64,000 nucleotides of DNA from Rufibacter latericius (lineage in GTDB: Bacteria > Bacteroidota > Bacteroidia > Cytophagales > Hymenobacteraceae). Of the stretch, positions 36,501-43,870 are shown one piece after another. The first letter of the stretch is position 1; each line of letters opens with the position of its first letter. The notes under the pieces were generated by a model, which made no database searches, had not been told where the DNA came from, and was given only the letters and a program-made list of their open reading frames with translations. Made by a program: the position numbers and the translations under genes. The DNA lies in contig NZ_RJJD01000005.1 in NCBI RefSeq assembly GCF_003721515.1, positions 310,001 to 374,000 of the forward strand. The letters are read 5' to 3'.

Positions 36501-37221
36501 TTTTGATGACCTTAAACTGCGCCACAATGGACGTATCCTTCACTTCTTTGTAGCAGCCCGGCTGGTTCAGTTCGTGGGAGCTGAGTCCAGTACCATCTGA
36601 AGGCGAGTACGGCTGAATGGTGTAACCTTTGTAGAGGTAGCCTTTGTCATAGAGCTTTCTGAGCAAGGCCCAGTTAGATTCTATGTATTGGTTGTCAAAG
36701 GTGATGTACGGTTTGTCCAGGTCAACCCAGTAACCCATGCGCTCGGTGAGGTCATCCCACTGATGTTTGAAGCGCATTACGGTTTCGCGGCACCGGGCAT
36801 TGTAGTCCTCCACCGAGATAGTCTTCCCAATATCGTCTTTGATAATGCCCAGTTCTTTCTCTACCTGCAATTCAATAGGCAAGCCGTGGGTATCCCAGCC
36901 GCCTTTGCGGACTACCTGAAAACCCTGCAAAGTTTTGTAGCGGCAGAAAATGTCTTTCACGGCACGGGCCATCACGTGGTGAATACCTGGCGCGCCGTTG
37001 GCCGAGGGAGGTCCCTCATAAAAAACGAAGGTGGGCTGACCCGCACGGGTCTCCACCGATTTCTGAAAGATGCGGTTCTCTTTCCAGTAGGCTCTCACCT
37101 CTTCGGCTAGACCCGCATAGTCTAGTTGCTTATACTCGTTGTACTTCACCTTTTTGTCTGTAGGATATGGTAGGTGTTCTTCATTTCTAAAATATCGGTC
37201 TTGAAGAAGGTATTCCGTCAA
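33589..37221 (-). CDS. ileS: Isoleucyl-tRNA synthetase with altered GxHH signature
   Basis: Charges tRNA-Ile. The 1210-residue class I enzyme has the Rossmann catalytic core, the editing domain inserted at about 210-420, KMSKR at 754-758 and an anticodon-binding C-terminal region. The length and the C-terminal domain without cysteines fit the eukaryotic-like IleRS2 type rather than the 940-residue IleRS1 with its zinc finger. The first signature, HxGH in canonical enzymes, reads Gly79-Ile80-His81-His82 (codons at 36976-36987). This GxHH form is known from IleRS2 enzymes with extreme mupirocin resistance. TAACTTTG at 37288-37295 could be its -7 box, but no matching -33 box was found. Confidence 0.96.
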   Translation of the reverse strand: MTEYLLQDRYFRNEEHLPYPTDKKVKYNEYKQLDYAGLAEEVRAYWKENRIFQKSVETRAGQPTFVFYEGPPSANGAPGIHHVMARAVKDIFCRYKTLQGFQVVRKGGWDTHGLPIELQVEKELGIIKDDIGKTISVEDYNARCRETVMRFKHQWDDLTERMGYWVDLDKPYITFDNQYIESNWALLRKLYDKGYLYKGYTIQPYSPSDGTGLSSHELNQPGCYKEVKDTSIVAQFKVIKNSKSDFLFSGSNDGVYILAWTTTPWTLPSNTSLAVGDKITYVQINTFNPYTHQPVSVVLAKALVGKYFSDKNKDLQLADYKPGDKAIPFEIVQEFTGKQLVGLRYEQLMPYLQPFYDADKAFQVVAGDFVTTEDGTGVVHTSPTFGADDFRVAKQHGIPALTIKDELGNELPTVDRRGKFIDEIGVRLQEGVAKYNIKTHKPLGPDDFYVKNYTNEDESHPDYKTTDVIISIILKEENKAFKVEKYEHTYPHSWRTDKPILYYPLDAWFIKTTAVKQRLIDLNKTINWKPESTGSGRFGNWLENLVDWNLSRSRYWGTPLPIWRTEEGDEEICIGSVAELDREIERSIKAGVMTENPLRLAKKTTEKPTGTPEEHQANTLLEFAGEFALSPTGTEEPRSELGITDFNYEGFDLHRPYVDNIILVSPSGKPMKRETDLIDVWFDSGAMPYAQWHYPFENKDKFDANFPADFIAEGVDQTRGWFFTLHALAVMLEDSVAFKNVIANGLVLDKNGNKMSKRLGNAVDPFATIGRFGPDATRWYMIVNAPPWDNLKFNLDGVTEVQRRFFGTLQNTYSFFALYANLDGFTFEGAEVPVAQRTESDRWIISRLNTLVKEVAGYFDDYDPTKAARAIQDFVADELSNWYVRLNRKRFWKGELNQDKQAAYQTLYTCLETVAKLASPIAPFYMDRLFLDLNLVSGRSKAESIHLEAFPQVHENLIDVDLEQRMQLAQSVSSLVHSLRKKHMIKVRQPLGRILIPILDEKMKMQLQAVEDLILSEVNVKSLEYLEDTTGILVKKIKPNFKRLGQVFGPKLKLVAAQIQQMSQEDIAKMEREGFFEIPVEDDTTVLSREDVEIMSEDIPGWLVASEGALTVALDITVTEELRLEGMARELVNRLQNLRKDSGLDVQDKIRVFLQDGNEEVAAAVQAFGGYISEEVQAVELTVVPSLADAEAAVLDMEGFSLPVRLEVAR

Positions 37222-37719
37222 AGCCGATATTAGCTAAAGCTTTACGTGATGAAATAAATAGCATCTCTCTCGCAAGCCATAATTAAGCAAAGTTAAACAA
37301 TAAATAACTTCTGTTAGGATTCCAATGCTTTTTTCCGCTTTAGGGCTGATTTTCTGAAAACCGGGTGGAAACGGGAAGGTGTCTTAAACGCCTATTCACC
37401 ACCCCGCCCACCGGGCACCCCTCTTGAGTCAGGAGGGGAGTTTCTGGCTGCCCACTCTGTACCGCTTACCCCCAAGACCTCCCAGCGTCCGGAGGTCCTG
37501 CGAGCGTCTGTGCCATTGCTGGTCCTAGACGAAATAAATACCTGTGGACAACTCCTCATTTTAGACCTACTTTTCTAAAAAAGGCTCCTAAACGGAGAAA
37601 CCATTTTTTCACAGGATAACTTCACAGCTTTTGGCCTTAGTTGATTTTATTCGCAGTTTTCATATCGCTTACATTTCCTTTCTTTGTTTCTTATACGGCA
37701 CACCTATAAACAAAAAACT
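37222..37719. other. 498-bp divergent intergenic region with repeats
   Basis: Between divergent ileS and the epimerase gene. It holds two degenerate palindrome-family copies (37336-37373 and 37558-37594), a small hairpin CCCCTC/GAGGGG at 37418-37438 in a C-rich stretch, and a TGTGGACAA DnaA-like nonamer near 37541. No gene. Confidence 0.55.
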
Positions 37720-38808
37720 ATGAATTCTACCCAAATCGCCTCGGTGAGTTATCAACCATTGAATTTGCCTCTGATAGAACCTTTCGCCATTGCCACGGGC
37801 ACGCAGTACCAGGTGGAGAATGTGGTAGTTCAGGTACAGCTGACGGATGGAACCACTGGTTTGGGCGAGGCGGCTCCGTTCCCGGCCGTGAGTGGTGAGA
37901 CACAAGACAGCACCTTGGCGGTACTGCAGGATTTGGAGAAACACCTCATCGGGAAGGACGTCAAAAACTGGCGCACCTTGGCCAAAGAATTAGATAAACT
38001 CTCCCATGAGGCACCCGCTGCCCGGTGCGGATTGGAGATGGCCATTCTGGACGCGCTCTGCAAATACTACCAGATGCCGCTGTATGTTTTCTTTGGGGGC
38101 GTGCAGACGCAGTTAGTGACAGACCTTACTATTACCGCCGGCGATGAGGCGCACGCCGCGGCCTCGGCCAAGTCAATCGTGGAACGCGGGTTCTCTATTA
38201 TCAAGGTAAAGACCGAAGGAACTGATGTGGATTATGACTTCCGCCGGATTCAGGCAATCCACAACGCAGCACCGGGAGCTAAACTCATTGTAGACGGAAA
38301 CTGCGGCTATGACTTGGCACGGGCCCAAGCCTTTGTCAACAGAGCCGCAGAAGCCAAAATCCCTATCATTTTACTAGAACAGCCACTACCACGTGAATCC
38401 TGGGAAGACTTAGCCGTGTTGGCAACTACCTGTCCTTTCCCCATTGCCGCCGATGAGTCTGCCCGCAGCGCCAAAGACGTTGCCCGGTTAGCTCAAGACC
38501 GAAGTGCCTCGGTTGTCAACATCAAATTAATGAAGTGCGGCGTGTTGGAGGCTTTGCAGATGGCGGCCCTGGCGCAGGTACACGGATTGGGGCTCATGAT
38601 TGGAGGCATGGTAGAGAGCATATTAGCCATGACCTTCTCTGCTCATTTCGCTGCCGGCATCGGGGGATTCGGGTACATAGATTTGGACACTCCTTTATTT
38701 ATAGCAGAACATCCGTTTACTGGAGGGTTCCAGCAAGAGGGAGAGAAACTGACTTTGAATTTTGAAGTTGCAGGGCATGGGGTTAGCTTCGCTCCTACCT
38801 TTTCCTGA
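37720..38808 (+). CDS. L-Ala-D/L-Glu (dipeptide) epimerase, enolase superfamily
   Basis: A 362-residue enzyme of the muconate lactonizing/mandelate racemase group, likely epimerising L-Ala-D-Glu during recycling of cell-wall peptides. Catalytic Lys in IIKVKTEG (KxK pattern), metal ligands Asp in IVDGNCGY, Glu in LLEQPLP and Asp in AADES, second catalytic Lys in NIKLMKCG; the DLDTPLF motif near residue 330 matches dipeptide epimerases that bind the substrate amino group. An in-frame TTG at 37684 would add 12 residues with no homology, so the ATG at 37720 is chosen. Confidence 0.87.
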   Translation: MNSTQIASVSYQPLNLPLIEPFAIATGTQYQVENVVVQVQLTDGTTGLGEAAPFPAVSGETQDSTLAVLQDLEKHLIGKDVKNWRTLAKELDKLSHEAPAARCGLEMAILDALCKYYQMPLYVFFGGVQTQLVTDLTITAGDEAHAAASAKSIVERGFSIIKVKTEGTDVDYDFRRIQAIHNAAPGAKLIVDGNCGYDLARAQAFVNRAAEAKIPIILLEQPLPRESWEDLAVLATTCPFPIAADESARSAKDVARLAQDRSASVVNIKLMKCGVLEALQMAALAQVHGLGLMIGGMVESILAMTFSAHFAAGIGGFGYIDLDTPLFIAEHPFTGGFQQEGEKLTLNFEVAGHGVSFAPTFS

Positions 38809-38836
38809 GAAACTTCACCAATGATTTCTTGAAATC

Positions 38837-38872
38837 GCTTCGGGCCTGTTTTGGTGAAAACAGGCCCGAAGC
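38837..38872 (+). terminator. Perfect palindrome after the epimerase gene
   Basis: Perfect 16-bp arms GCTTCGGGCCTGTTTT and its complement, loop GGTG, followed by AATTTTG; 28 bases after the stop. Family member. Confidence 0.85.
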
Positions 38873-38907
38873 AATTTTGCGTTTATAGTGGCTACTACCT
38901 AAAACTT

Positions 38908-39187
38908 TCATGGTTCAAGTCTGTGACTTGGACCCAAAATGACCTGCAGTTTGTAACTGCAGCAAATATCCGTTTGCTGGCGCGAGCCTCCGGCTCGTGT
39001 CCGCACGCATTCTTAGGTACTCTGCTGAGTTGTAATCGGCAATGTGAAGGCACGAGCCGGAGGCTCGCGCCAGCGATTTACTTCATTATATTATATATAA
39101 TATACTCTGTTGAAGTTGAAGCTGACGCTTCACTGCAGTTACAAACTGCAGGCCATGGTAGGTCCAAGTCACAGACTTGAACCATGA
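38908..39187. repeat. REP/BIME-like mosaic element, copy 2 (composite inverted repeat)
   Basis: TCATGGTTCAAGTCTGTGAC begins the element and its complement ends it near 39187. Inside it, CTGCAGTTTGTAACTGCAG and a 24-bp module at 38976-38999 recur inverted (the latter at 39051-39074). The right half carries the same ordered modules as the element at 6144-6250. A short AT tract (TATATTATATATAATATA) lies between modules. It looks like two REP units joined head to head. Confidence 0.85.
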
Positions 39188-39268
39188 AGATTTCTGGATG
39201 TGTTACTTTGTACCCACGTGGAAAACCTGCTTTCAGGTGTTTTCTTCATCTTGGTTTATCCCACACGA

Positions 39269-39300
39269 AAAAGGCCTCTGCATTTCTGCAGAGGCCTTTT
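39269..39300 (-). terminator. Terminator of glyS
   Basis: Perfect 14-bp arms AAAAGGCCTCTGCA and TGCAGAGGCCTTTT with loop TTTC, 54 bases after the glyS stop; a T-rich stretch follows in the leftward direction. Confidence 0.85.
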
Positions 39301-39353
39301 CTATGTTAATGCGTTTAGAAGCTGTTTTTAGAAAAACAGCAGATATCCACAGG

Positions 39354-40850
39354 TTAGATTTTCTCGAAGATGCGTTTGAAGCTCACGGCGTCACCTATGT
39401 ACTGGCGGAGTTCTGAGATGTGCATGCGCTTCTGCTCACGGCTGTCGCGATCCCGCACGGTCACGGTGTCGTTCTCCAAGGTCTCGTAGTCTATGGCGAT
39501 ACAGAACGGCGTCCCGATCAGATCCTGGCGGGTGTAACGTTTACCGATGGCGTCGCGCTCTTCGTAAATCATGTTGAAATCGAATTTCAGGTCATCGAAG
39601 ATTTGCATGGCTTTCTTGGGTAGTCCGTCTTTTTTCACCAGCGGGAACACGGCGGCTTTCACCGGGGCAATGGCCGGGTGGAACTTCAGGAAGGTACGGG
39701 TCTTGGTGGCGTCTCCTTCAGTTACTTCCTCTTCCTGGTAGGCGTTGCAAAGGGTCATCAGGAACAGACGGTCGGCGCCTACGGAGGTCTCTACCACGTA
39801 AGGCACGTAGTTTCCGAATGGTTTGCCGTCCTCGCTTAGGTCATTATCAAAGTACTGCTGCTTTTTGCGGCTCAGGTTCTGATGCTGCGTCAAGTCAAAG
39901 TCGGTGCGGGAGTGGATTCCTTCTACTTCTTTGAAACCGAATGGGAATTCGAACTCAATGTCTACAGCGGCGTTGGCGTAATGGGCCAGTTTCTCGTGGT
40001 CGTGGAAACGGAGCTTTTCGGTAGGTACACCTAGAGCCTCGTGCCAGTTGCGGCGCATGGTTCTCCAGTGTTGATACCATTCCATCTCAGTGCCAGGGCG
40101 CACGAAGAACTGCATCTCCATTTGTTCAAACTCACGCATTCTGAAGATGAACTGACGGGCCACGATCTCGTTCCGGAACGCTTTCCCGATCTGGGCAATT
40201 CCAAAAGGTACTTTCATACGACCCGATTTCTGCACGTTCAGGAAGTTCACGAAGATTCCCTGGGCGGTTTCGGGGCGTAGATAAATGGTGCTGGAGTCTT
40301 CAGCCACAGATCCTACCTGTGTGGAGAACATCAGGTTGAATTGGCGCACCTCGGTCCAGTTAGAAGTACCTGAAATAGGGCACTTTATGTTTTCTGAGAT
40401 AATCAATTGCTGTACGCCTTTGAGATCTTCGGCACCCAGCAAACGGCCCATTTCCTGCAGCAACGATTGGGCTTTCTCCACATCGCCGGCTTTCTCGTAC
40501 TCGGCGGCTTTCTCCTCAATCAGAACATCGGCGCGGTAGCGCTTCTTTGAATCGAGGTTATCAATCATGGGGTCGTTGAAGGAGTCCACGTGACCAGATG
40601 CTTTCCAGGTGTTGGGGTGCATGAAGATGGCGGCGTCAATGCCCACCACGTTCTGGTGCAGCTGGGTCATGCATTTCCACCAAAGCGTTTTGAGGTTGTT
40701 TTTCAACTCCACCCCATTTTGCCCGTAATCATACACGGCCTGGAGACCGTCATAGATTTCGCTGGACGGGAATACGAAGCCGTATTCCTTGGCGTGCGAG
40801 ATGATATCTTTTAATTGTGCGTTTTCTGTGGGTTTCTCAGTTGTGCTCAT
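39354..40850 (-). CDS. glyS: Glycyl-tRNA synthetase, dimeric alpha2 type
   Basis: Charges tRNA-Gly. The 498-residue class II enzyme is the single-chain eukaryote/archaeal-like type rather than the separate alpha and beta subunits of E. coli. Motif 2 is visible as AFRNEIVARQFIFRMREFEQMEMQFF-like sequence near residue 200; the C-terminal anticodon-binding domain includes LKFHPAIAPVKAAVFPL near 410. The frame stays open 96 bases upstream, but MSTTEKP at 40850 gives the normal N-terminus. TATATTTG (40856-40863, read leftwards) matches the -7 consensus and, if used, would make the mRNA nearly leaderless. Confidence 0.95.
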   Translation of the reverse strand: MSTTEKPTENAQLKDIISHAKEYGFVFPSSEIYDGLQAVYDYGQNGVELKNNLKTLWWKCMTQLHQNVVGIDAAIFMHPNTWKASGHVDSFNDPMIDNLDSKKRYRADVLIEEKAAEYEKAGDVEKAQSLLQEMGRLLGAEDLKGVQQLIISENIKCPISGTSNWTEVRQFNLMFSTQVGSVAEDSSTIYLRPETAQGIFVNFLNVQKSGRMKVPFGIAQIGKAFRNEIVARQFIFRMREFEQMEMQFFVRPGTEMEWYQHWRTMRRNWHEALGVPTEKLRFHDHEKLAHYANAAVDIEFEFPFGFKEVEGIHSRTDFDLTQHQNLSRKKQQYFDNDLSEDGKPFGNYVPYVVETSVGADRLFLMTLCNAYQEEEVTEGDATKTRTFLKFHPAIAPVKAAVFPLVKKDGLPKKAMQIFDDLKFDFNMIYEERDAIGKRYTRQDLIGTPFCIAIDYETLENDTVTVRDRDSREQKRMHISELRQYIGDAVSFKRIFEKI

Positions 40851-41012
40851 GGGCGCAAATATAGAGGTTTCATTGGCTTTTTTGATAAAACGCCGTAGTG
40901 GTTTGGTTAGAGAAGTACCGCATCTGGGCCTTAAATGTTCTGGCAAGAGGCTTGATTATAAGTAGAGTTAGCCTATCCTTCGTACTTTTGCCAGGCCAAA
41001 AATATGAAGAGG

Positions 41013-41066
41013 TAACATTCCTTAACAATTCGGTAACATTGGGAGGTGTTTAATCCCTTACTTTTG
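41013..41066 (+). promoter_or_regulatory. Promoter and Pho-box-like triple direct repeat of the phosphate transporter
   Basis: TTG (41039-41041), 17 bases, then TACTTTTG (41059-41066) match the Bacteroidota promoter TTG/TAnnTTTG. Three direct repeats TAACATT (41013), TAACAAT (41023) and TAACATT (41034) are spaced 10 and 11 bases and the last overlaps the -33 TTG. That is the geometry of a PhoB/OmpR-family activator site. Confidence 0.65.
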
Positions 41067-41094
41067 GCAGCTTTTTTCTCACCTATATTACATT

Positions 41095-42501
41095 ATGTTC
41101 GGATTAGAAACAGATCATTTGATCTTGCTGGTAATTTGTTTGCTGGCCGCGTGTGCATTTGAATTTGTGAACGGTTTCCATGATACGGCCAATGCCGTGG
41201 CCACCGTGATTTACACCAACACCCTTCGGCCCTGGGCCGCGGTAGTCTGGTCCGGTTTCTGGAACTTCATCGGGGTTTTTGCCGGTGGTATTGGCGTGGC
41301 CATGGGGATTGTGTACCTGCTTCCCATTGAGACGCTCATTGACCAGGACATTTGGCACGGCGTGGCTATGATTGGAGCGCTTCTATTGAGCGCCATTATC
41401 TGGAACGTGGGTACTTGGTACTACGGTCTTCCTTCTTCCAGCTCTCACACACTGATTGGCTCTATCCTGGGACTAGGGATCGCCTATTCGCTTTTGCCTT
41501 CTACCACTGAGGCCACTTTTGCCTGGTCTGAGGCTACCAAAACCGGCATGTCGCTGCTGGTTTCTCCTTTCCTAGGCTTTACTTTGACCGTGTTCCTGAT
41601 GTTCCTTTTGAAACGATTTGTGAAAAACAAGACGATCTTCAAGGAGCCACACAAGCGCAAAGCTCCCCCACTTTGGATCAGAATCATCCTGATTATCACC
41701 TGTACGCTGGTTTCCTTCTTCCACGGATCCAATGATGGTCAGAAGGGTGTAGGTCTGGTAATGTTGATTTTGATTGCCATTGTTCCTTCTTACTATGCCC
41801 TGGACAATGATAAAGACCCCATTGGCTTAAGAAACTCTATCACCCAGGTGGAGCAGGTTCTAGCCAAAGTAGACACTACGGTTCTTTCCGCCTCAGATGC
41901 TAAAGAATTAGCTTTGCTGAACGCCGAAGTGAAAGAGATGCGGAATGTGTTTGTCTCTAACCCGAACATGGCTAGCCTACCCAAAGATGCTCGTTTCGTG
42001 CTTCGTCGCGATATTCTGTTGATCACCAAAGGTACCGATAGATTGATGGAAAGCCGTGACATCACCATGAGCCAGCGTGACCGTGACCAACTGAAAGCCG
42101 GCGTAACCGGCATGCGTTCCTACACCGACTACGCTCCAGATTGGGTGATTATGATGATTGCCCTCTCTCTGGGTATCGGAACCATGATCGGTTGGAAGCG
42201 GATTGTGAAGACCATTGGTGAAAAAATAGGGAAAGAACATTTGACTTACGCCCAAGGCGCCTCGGCTGAGTTCATGGCGGCCAGCGTGATTGGTTTCTCT
42301 ACCTTCATTTTCAAATTGCCGGTGAGTACAACGCACATCCTTTCTTCTGGTATTGCTGGTAGTATGGTGGCCAACCGTGGTATCAAGAACCTGAATGCCG
42401 GCACCATCCGGAACATTGCCTTAGCCTGGGTATTGACCTTACCGGTTTCCATGTTCCTTTCCGGTACCTTGTTCCTACTCTTCCGTTGGATGTTTGCTTA
42501 G
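41095..42501 (+). CDS. pit: Inorganic phosphate transporter, PiT family
   Basis: A 468-residue membrane protein that imports phosphate (as metal phosphate) by proton or sodium symport. Both PiT repeats are clear: GFHDTANAVATVIYT at residues 23-37 and SFFHGSNDGQKGVG near 206-219, with a second PS01-like STTHILSSG segment in the last quarter. Roughly ten membrane helices flank a cytoplasmic insert (about 240-350) that is charged and helical. No DUF47 (PhoU-like) partner is encoded next to it, in contrast to many bacterial Pit genes. The upstream repeats suggest control by phosphate. Confidence 0.93.
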   Translation: MFGLETDHLILLVICLLAACAFEFVNGFHDTANAVATVIYTNTLRPWAAVVWSGFWNFIGVFAGGIGVAMGIVYLLPIETLIDQDIWHGVAMIGALLLSAIIWNVGTWYYGLPSSSSHTLIGSILGLGIAYSLLPSTTEATFAWSEATKTGMSLLVSPFLGFTLTVFLMFLLKRFVKNKTIFKEPHKRKAPPLWIRIILIITCTLVSFFHGSNDGQKGVGLVMLILIAIVPSYYALDNDKDPIGLRNSITQVEQVLAKVDTTVLSASDAKELALLNAEVKEMRNVFVSNPNMASLPKDARFVLRRDILLITKGTDRLMESRDITMSQRDRDQLKAGVTGMRSYTDYAPDWVIMMIALSLGIGTMIGWKRIVKTIGEKIGKEHLTYAQGASAEFMAASVIGFSTFIFKLPVSTTHILSSGIAGSMVANRGIKNLNAGTIRNIALAWVLTLPVSMFLSGTLFLLFRWMFA

Positions 42502-42521
42502 AACTTAGTTTGAACGATATG

Positions 42522-42555
42522 AAAAGAGCCGCTTCAGTTATGGAGCGGCTCTTTT
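42522..42555 (+). terminator. Terminator of pit
   Basis: Perfect 12-bp arms AAAAGAGCCGCT and AGCGGCTCTTTT, loop TCAGTTATGG, followed by GTTTTCG; 20 bases after the stop. Confidence 0.88.
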
Positions 42556-42612
42556 GTTTTCGAGGGTTTTGAGTTCTTTTCTGATGGATTGTGTAGTGCC
42601 ATTTCTATACAC

Positions 42613-42651
42613 CTGTTTTAAGGCCGTATTTTTAAATCATGCTTAAAACAG
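42613..42651. repeat. Palindrome-family copy
   Basis: Perfect 10-bp outer arms CTGTTTTAAG and CTTAAAACAG with an unpaired, AT-rich centre; no U-tract. Confidence 0.6.
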
Positions 42652-43264
42652 TAAGGTAGCGTGAACTCACGAATTATTTAATACCCTTGGATTCCCGTAT
42701 CTCGGCTTTTAACACAGATTCTTCCCTTGATGAGAGATAAAGAGAACACTCATTCCAGAGCTACTACAGTTGTGTCGTTTGATTAAGATTGGCAAAGCAT
42801 TAGCAGGAATGCATCAATCGGCAGGTGTAAACACCCCTCTTCAGAGCTACGCTCGCCGCCTCAAACTCTCGTTTGGGCAATCCTCAAGGGGAGAATCAAC
42901 AGTTAACAGACGCATAGCGACATTGAACAGCATCTTTTAATTCTTGAGTGCACGTTAAAGTATACTAGTCGTCATTGGTGAAACAGAGCCTGTGACAAGC
43001 CTGCAGATCCCCGTTCCACCTTCAGAATATGTGTTAGCTTCAAAATGGCTTTTGGTTTTTAAAGGCTCTTTAGAAAGCTCTGGCAAACGTAAGCGCTCAG
43101 AGTTCGTTATTTCTGGCCCGATGTCTTGTAGGTCCTGAAAATGGCTTCTCTCAGACGCCTTTGATAGGCTGTTCCACGCACAATTCCGTGGAACTTGTAA
43201 AATGAACTTCACGAGAGTTCAATATTTGAAGAGAACTGGACTACAGCCAAAAAATACGGCCGGT

Positions 43265-43299
43265 GTTTAGGGGCCAGTTTTTGAAAACGGCCCTAAAAC
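43265..43299. repeat. Palindrome-family copy
   Basis: GTTTAGGGGCC and GGCCCTAAAAC around AGTTTTTGAAAAC; arms nearly perfect. It lies beyond the dedicated terminator at 43321 in the leftward direction. Confidence 0.7.
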
Positions 43300-43320
43300 A
43301 AGATACTTGGCTATGCCTGA

Positions 43321-43357
43321 AAACAGAAAGAACCGCTTGAGGCGGTTCTTTCTGTTT
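43321..43357 (-). terminator. Terminator of the acidic-protein gene
   Basis: Perfect 16-bp arms AAACAGAAAGAACCGC and GCGGTTCTTTCTGTTT with a 5-base loop, 33 bases after the stop. Confidence 0.9.
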
Positions 43358-43390
43358 AAACGGATGTGATATCTGGTATAAAATTTTGGC

Positions 43391-43870
43391 TTAGCCTTCT
43401 TTTGGCCAAAGAACTTCCAGGTTATCGTCCATGTGCACGCCGAAGTTAACGGCTAGCAGCTTGCCTTCCTCAAAGTAAAGGTCAATCATCTCGCGCTCGT
43501 AAGAAAGGCAGGTCACGTTGTTTTCGACCTTCTCTTTCTCTACGTTCTGTATGCCGTGCTCTTTGAACAGATCTTCCACTTCCTGCTGGCTCATTTCAAA
43601 GATTTTCTTCCCGAACAGCGTCACGTTAGGATTGGCAGTTTCTATGCAGCTCAGGCGGTAATCGTCTTCTTTGTCAAAGTAGAACGAGAAGCCGCTGTCC
43701 CAGTAGTTCCAGGCCTTGTGCTCAAATTCGTCTTCCTCGTCTGACTCCTCTACTTCCTCAGGCTCGCCCATGATGTCTTCCACGTCATCCATGCTCAACC
43801 CGAAGCGCAAATCGCCTATTCCGTATCCTAGTTTTATCTCGTTGTCGAATTGTTCTTGATCCTGTTCCAT
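43391..43870 (-). CDS. Acidic conserved protein of unknown function
   Basis: A 159-residue cytoplasmic protein with no signal peptide and a strongly acidic composition; residues 35-48 are almost all Glu/Asp (EEVEESDEEDEFEH). It can be read as two similar halves, each with a GLS/EMSQQEVEDLF helix followed by a strand pair (SFYFD, DLYFEEGKLLAVNF), a pattern reminiscent of SmpA/BLIP-like domains (the first half has FGLSMDDVEDIMGEP). The function is unknown. It is translated leftward from the edge of the putative origin region. Confidence 0.75.
   Translation of the reverse strand: MEQDQEQFDNEIKLGYGIGDLRFGLSMDDVEDIMGEPEEVEESDEEDEFEHKAWNYWDSGFSFYFDKEDDYRLSCIETANPNVTLFGKKIFEMSQQEVEDLFKEHGIQNVEKEKVENNVTCLSYEREMIDLYFEEGKLLAVNFGVHMDDNLEVLWPKEG

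Larger units (their letters stand above)
38809..39353. other. 545-bp intergenic region, mostly repeats
   Basis: Holds the palindrome terminator at 38837, the large REP/BIME-like element at 38908-39187 and the GlyRS terminator at 39269. A frame open at 38851-39180 only reads through these repeats and is not a gene. Confidence 0.75.
42502..43390. other. 889-bp intergenic region
   Basis: Contains the pit terminator (42522-42555), palindrome copies at 42613 and 43265, a GTTCCACG/CGTGGAAC inverted repeat (43171-43194) and the terminator at 43321. A leftward 85-codon frame at 42955-43212 has an ordinary composition but no recognised relative and no promoter; it could be a small gene or a decayed one, and is left uncalled. 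Confidence 0.5.

Noticed and set aside
37288-37295. TAACTTTG as -7 box of ileS
   Set aside because: Nearest TTG candidates are 2 or 27 bases away, outside the 17-23 spacing of the Bacteroidota promoter, so not called as a promoter.
38851-39180. Open frame of 109 codons on the plus strand
   Set aside because: It reads through a palindrome and the REP-like element; no protein family.
42955-43212. Leftward open frame of 85 codons
   Set aside because: No family, no promoter and no conserved partner; could be a small gene, but support is too weak to call.
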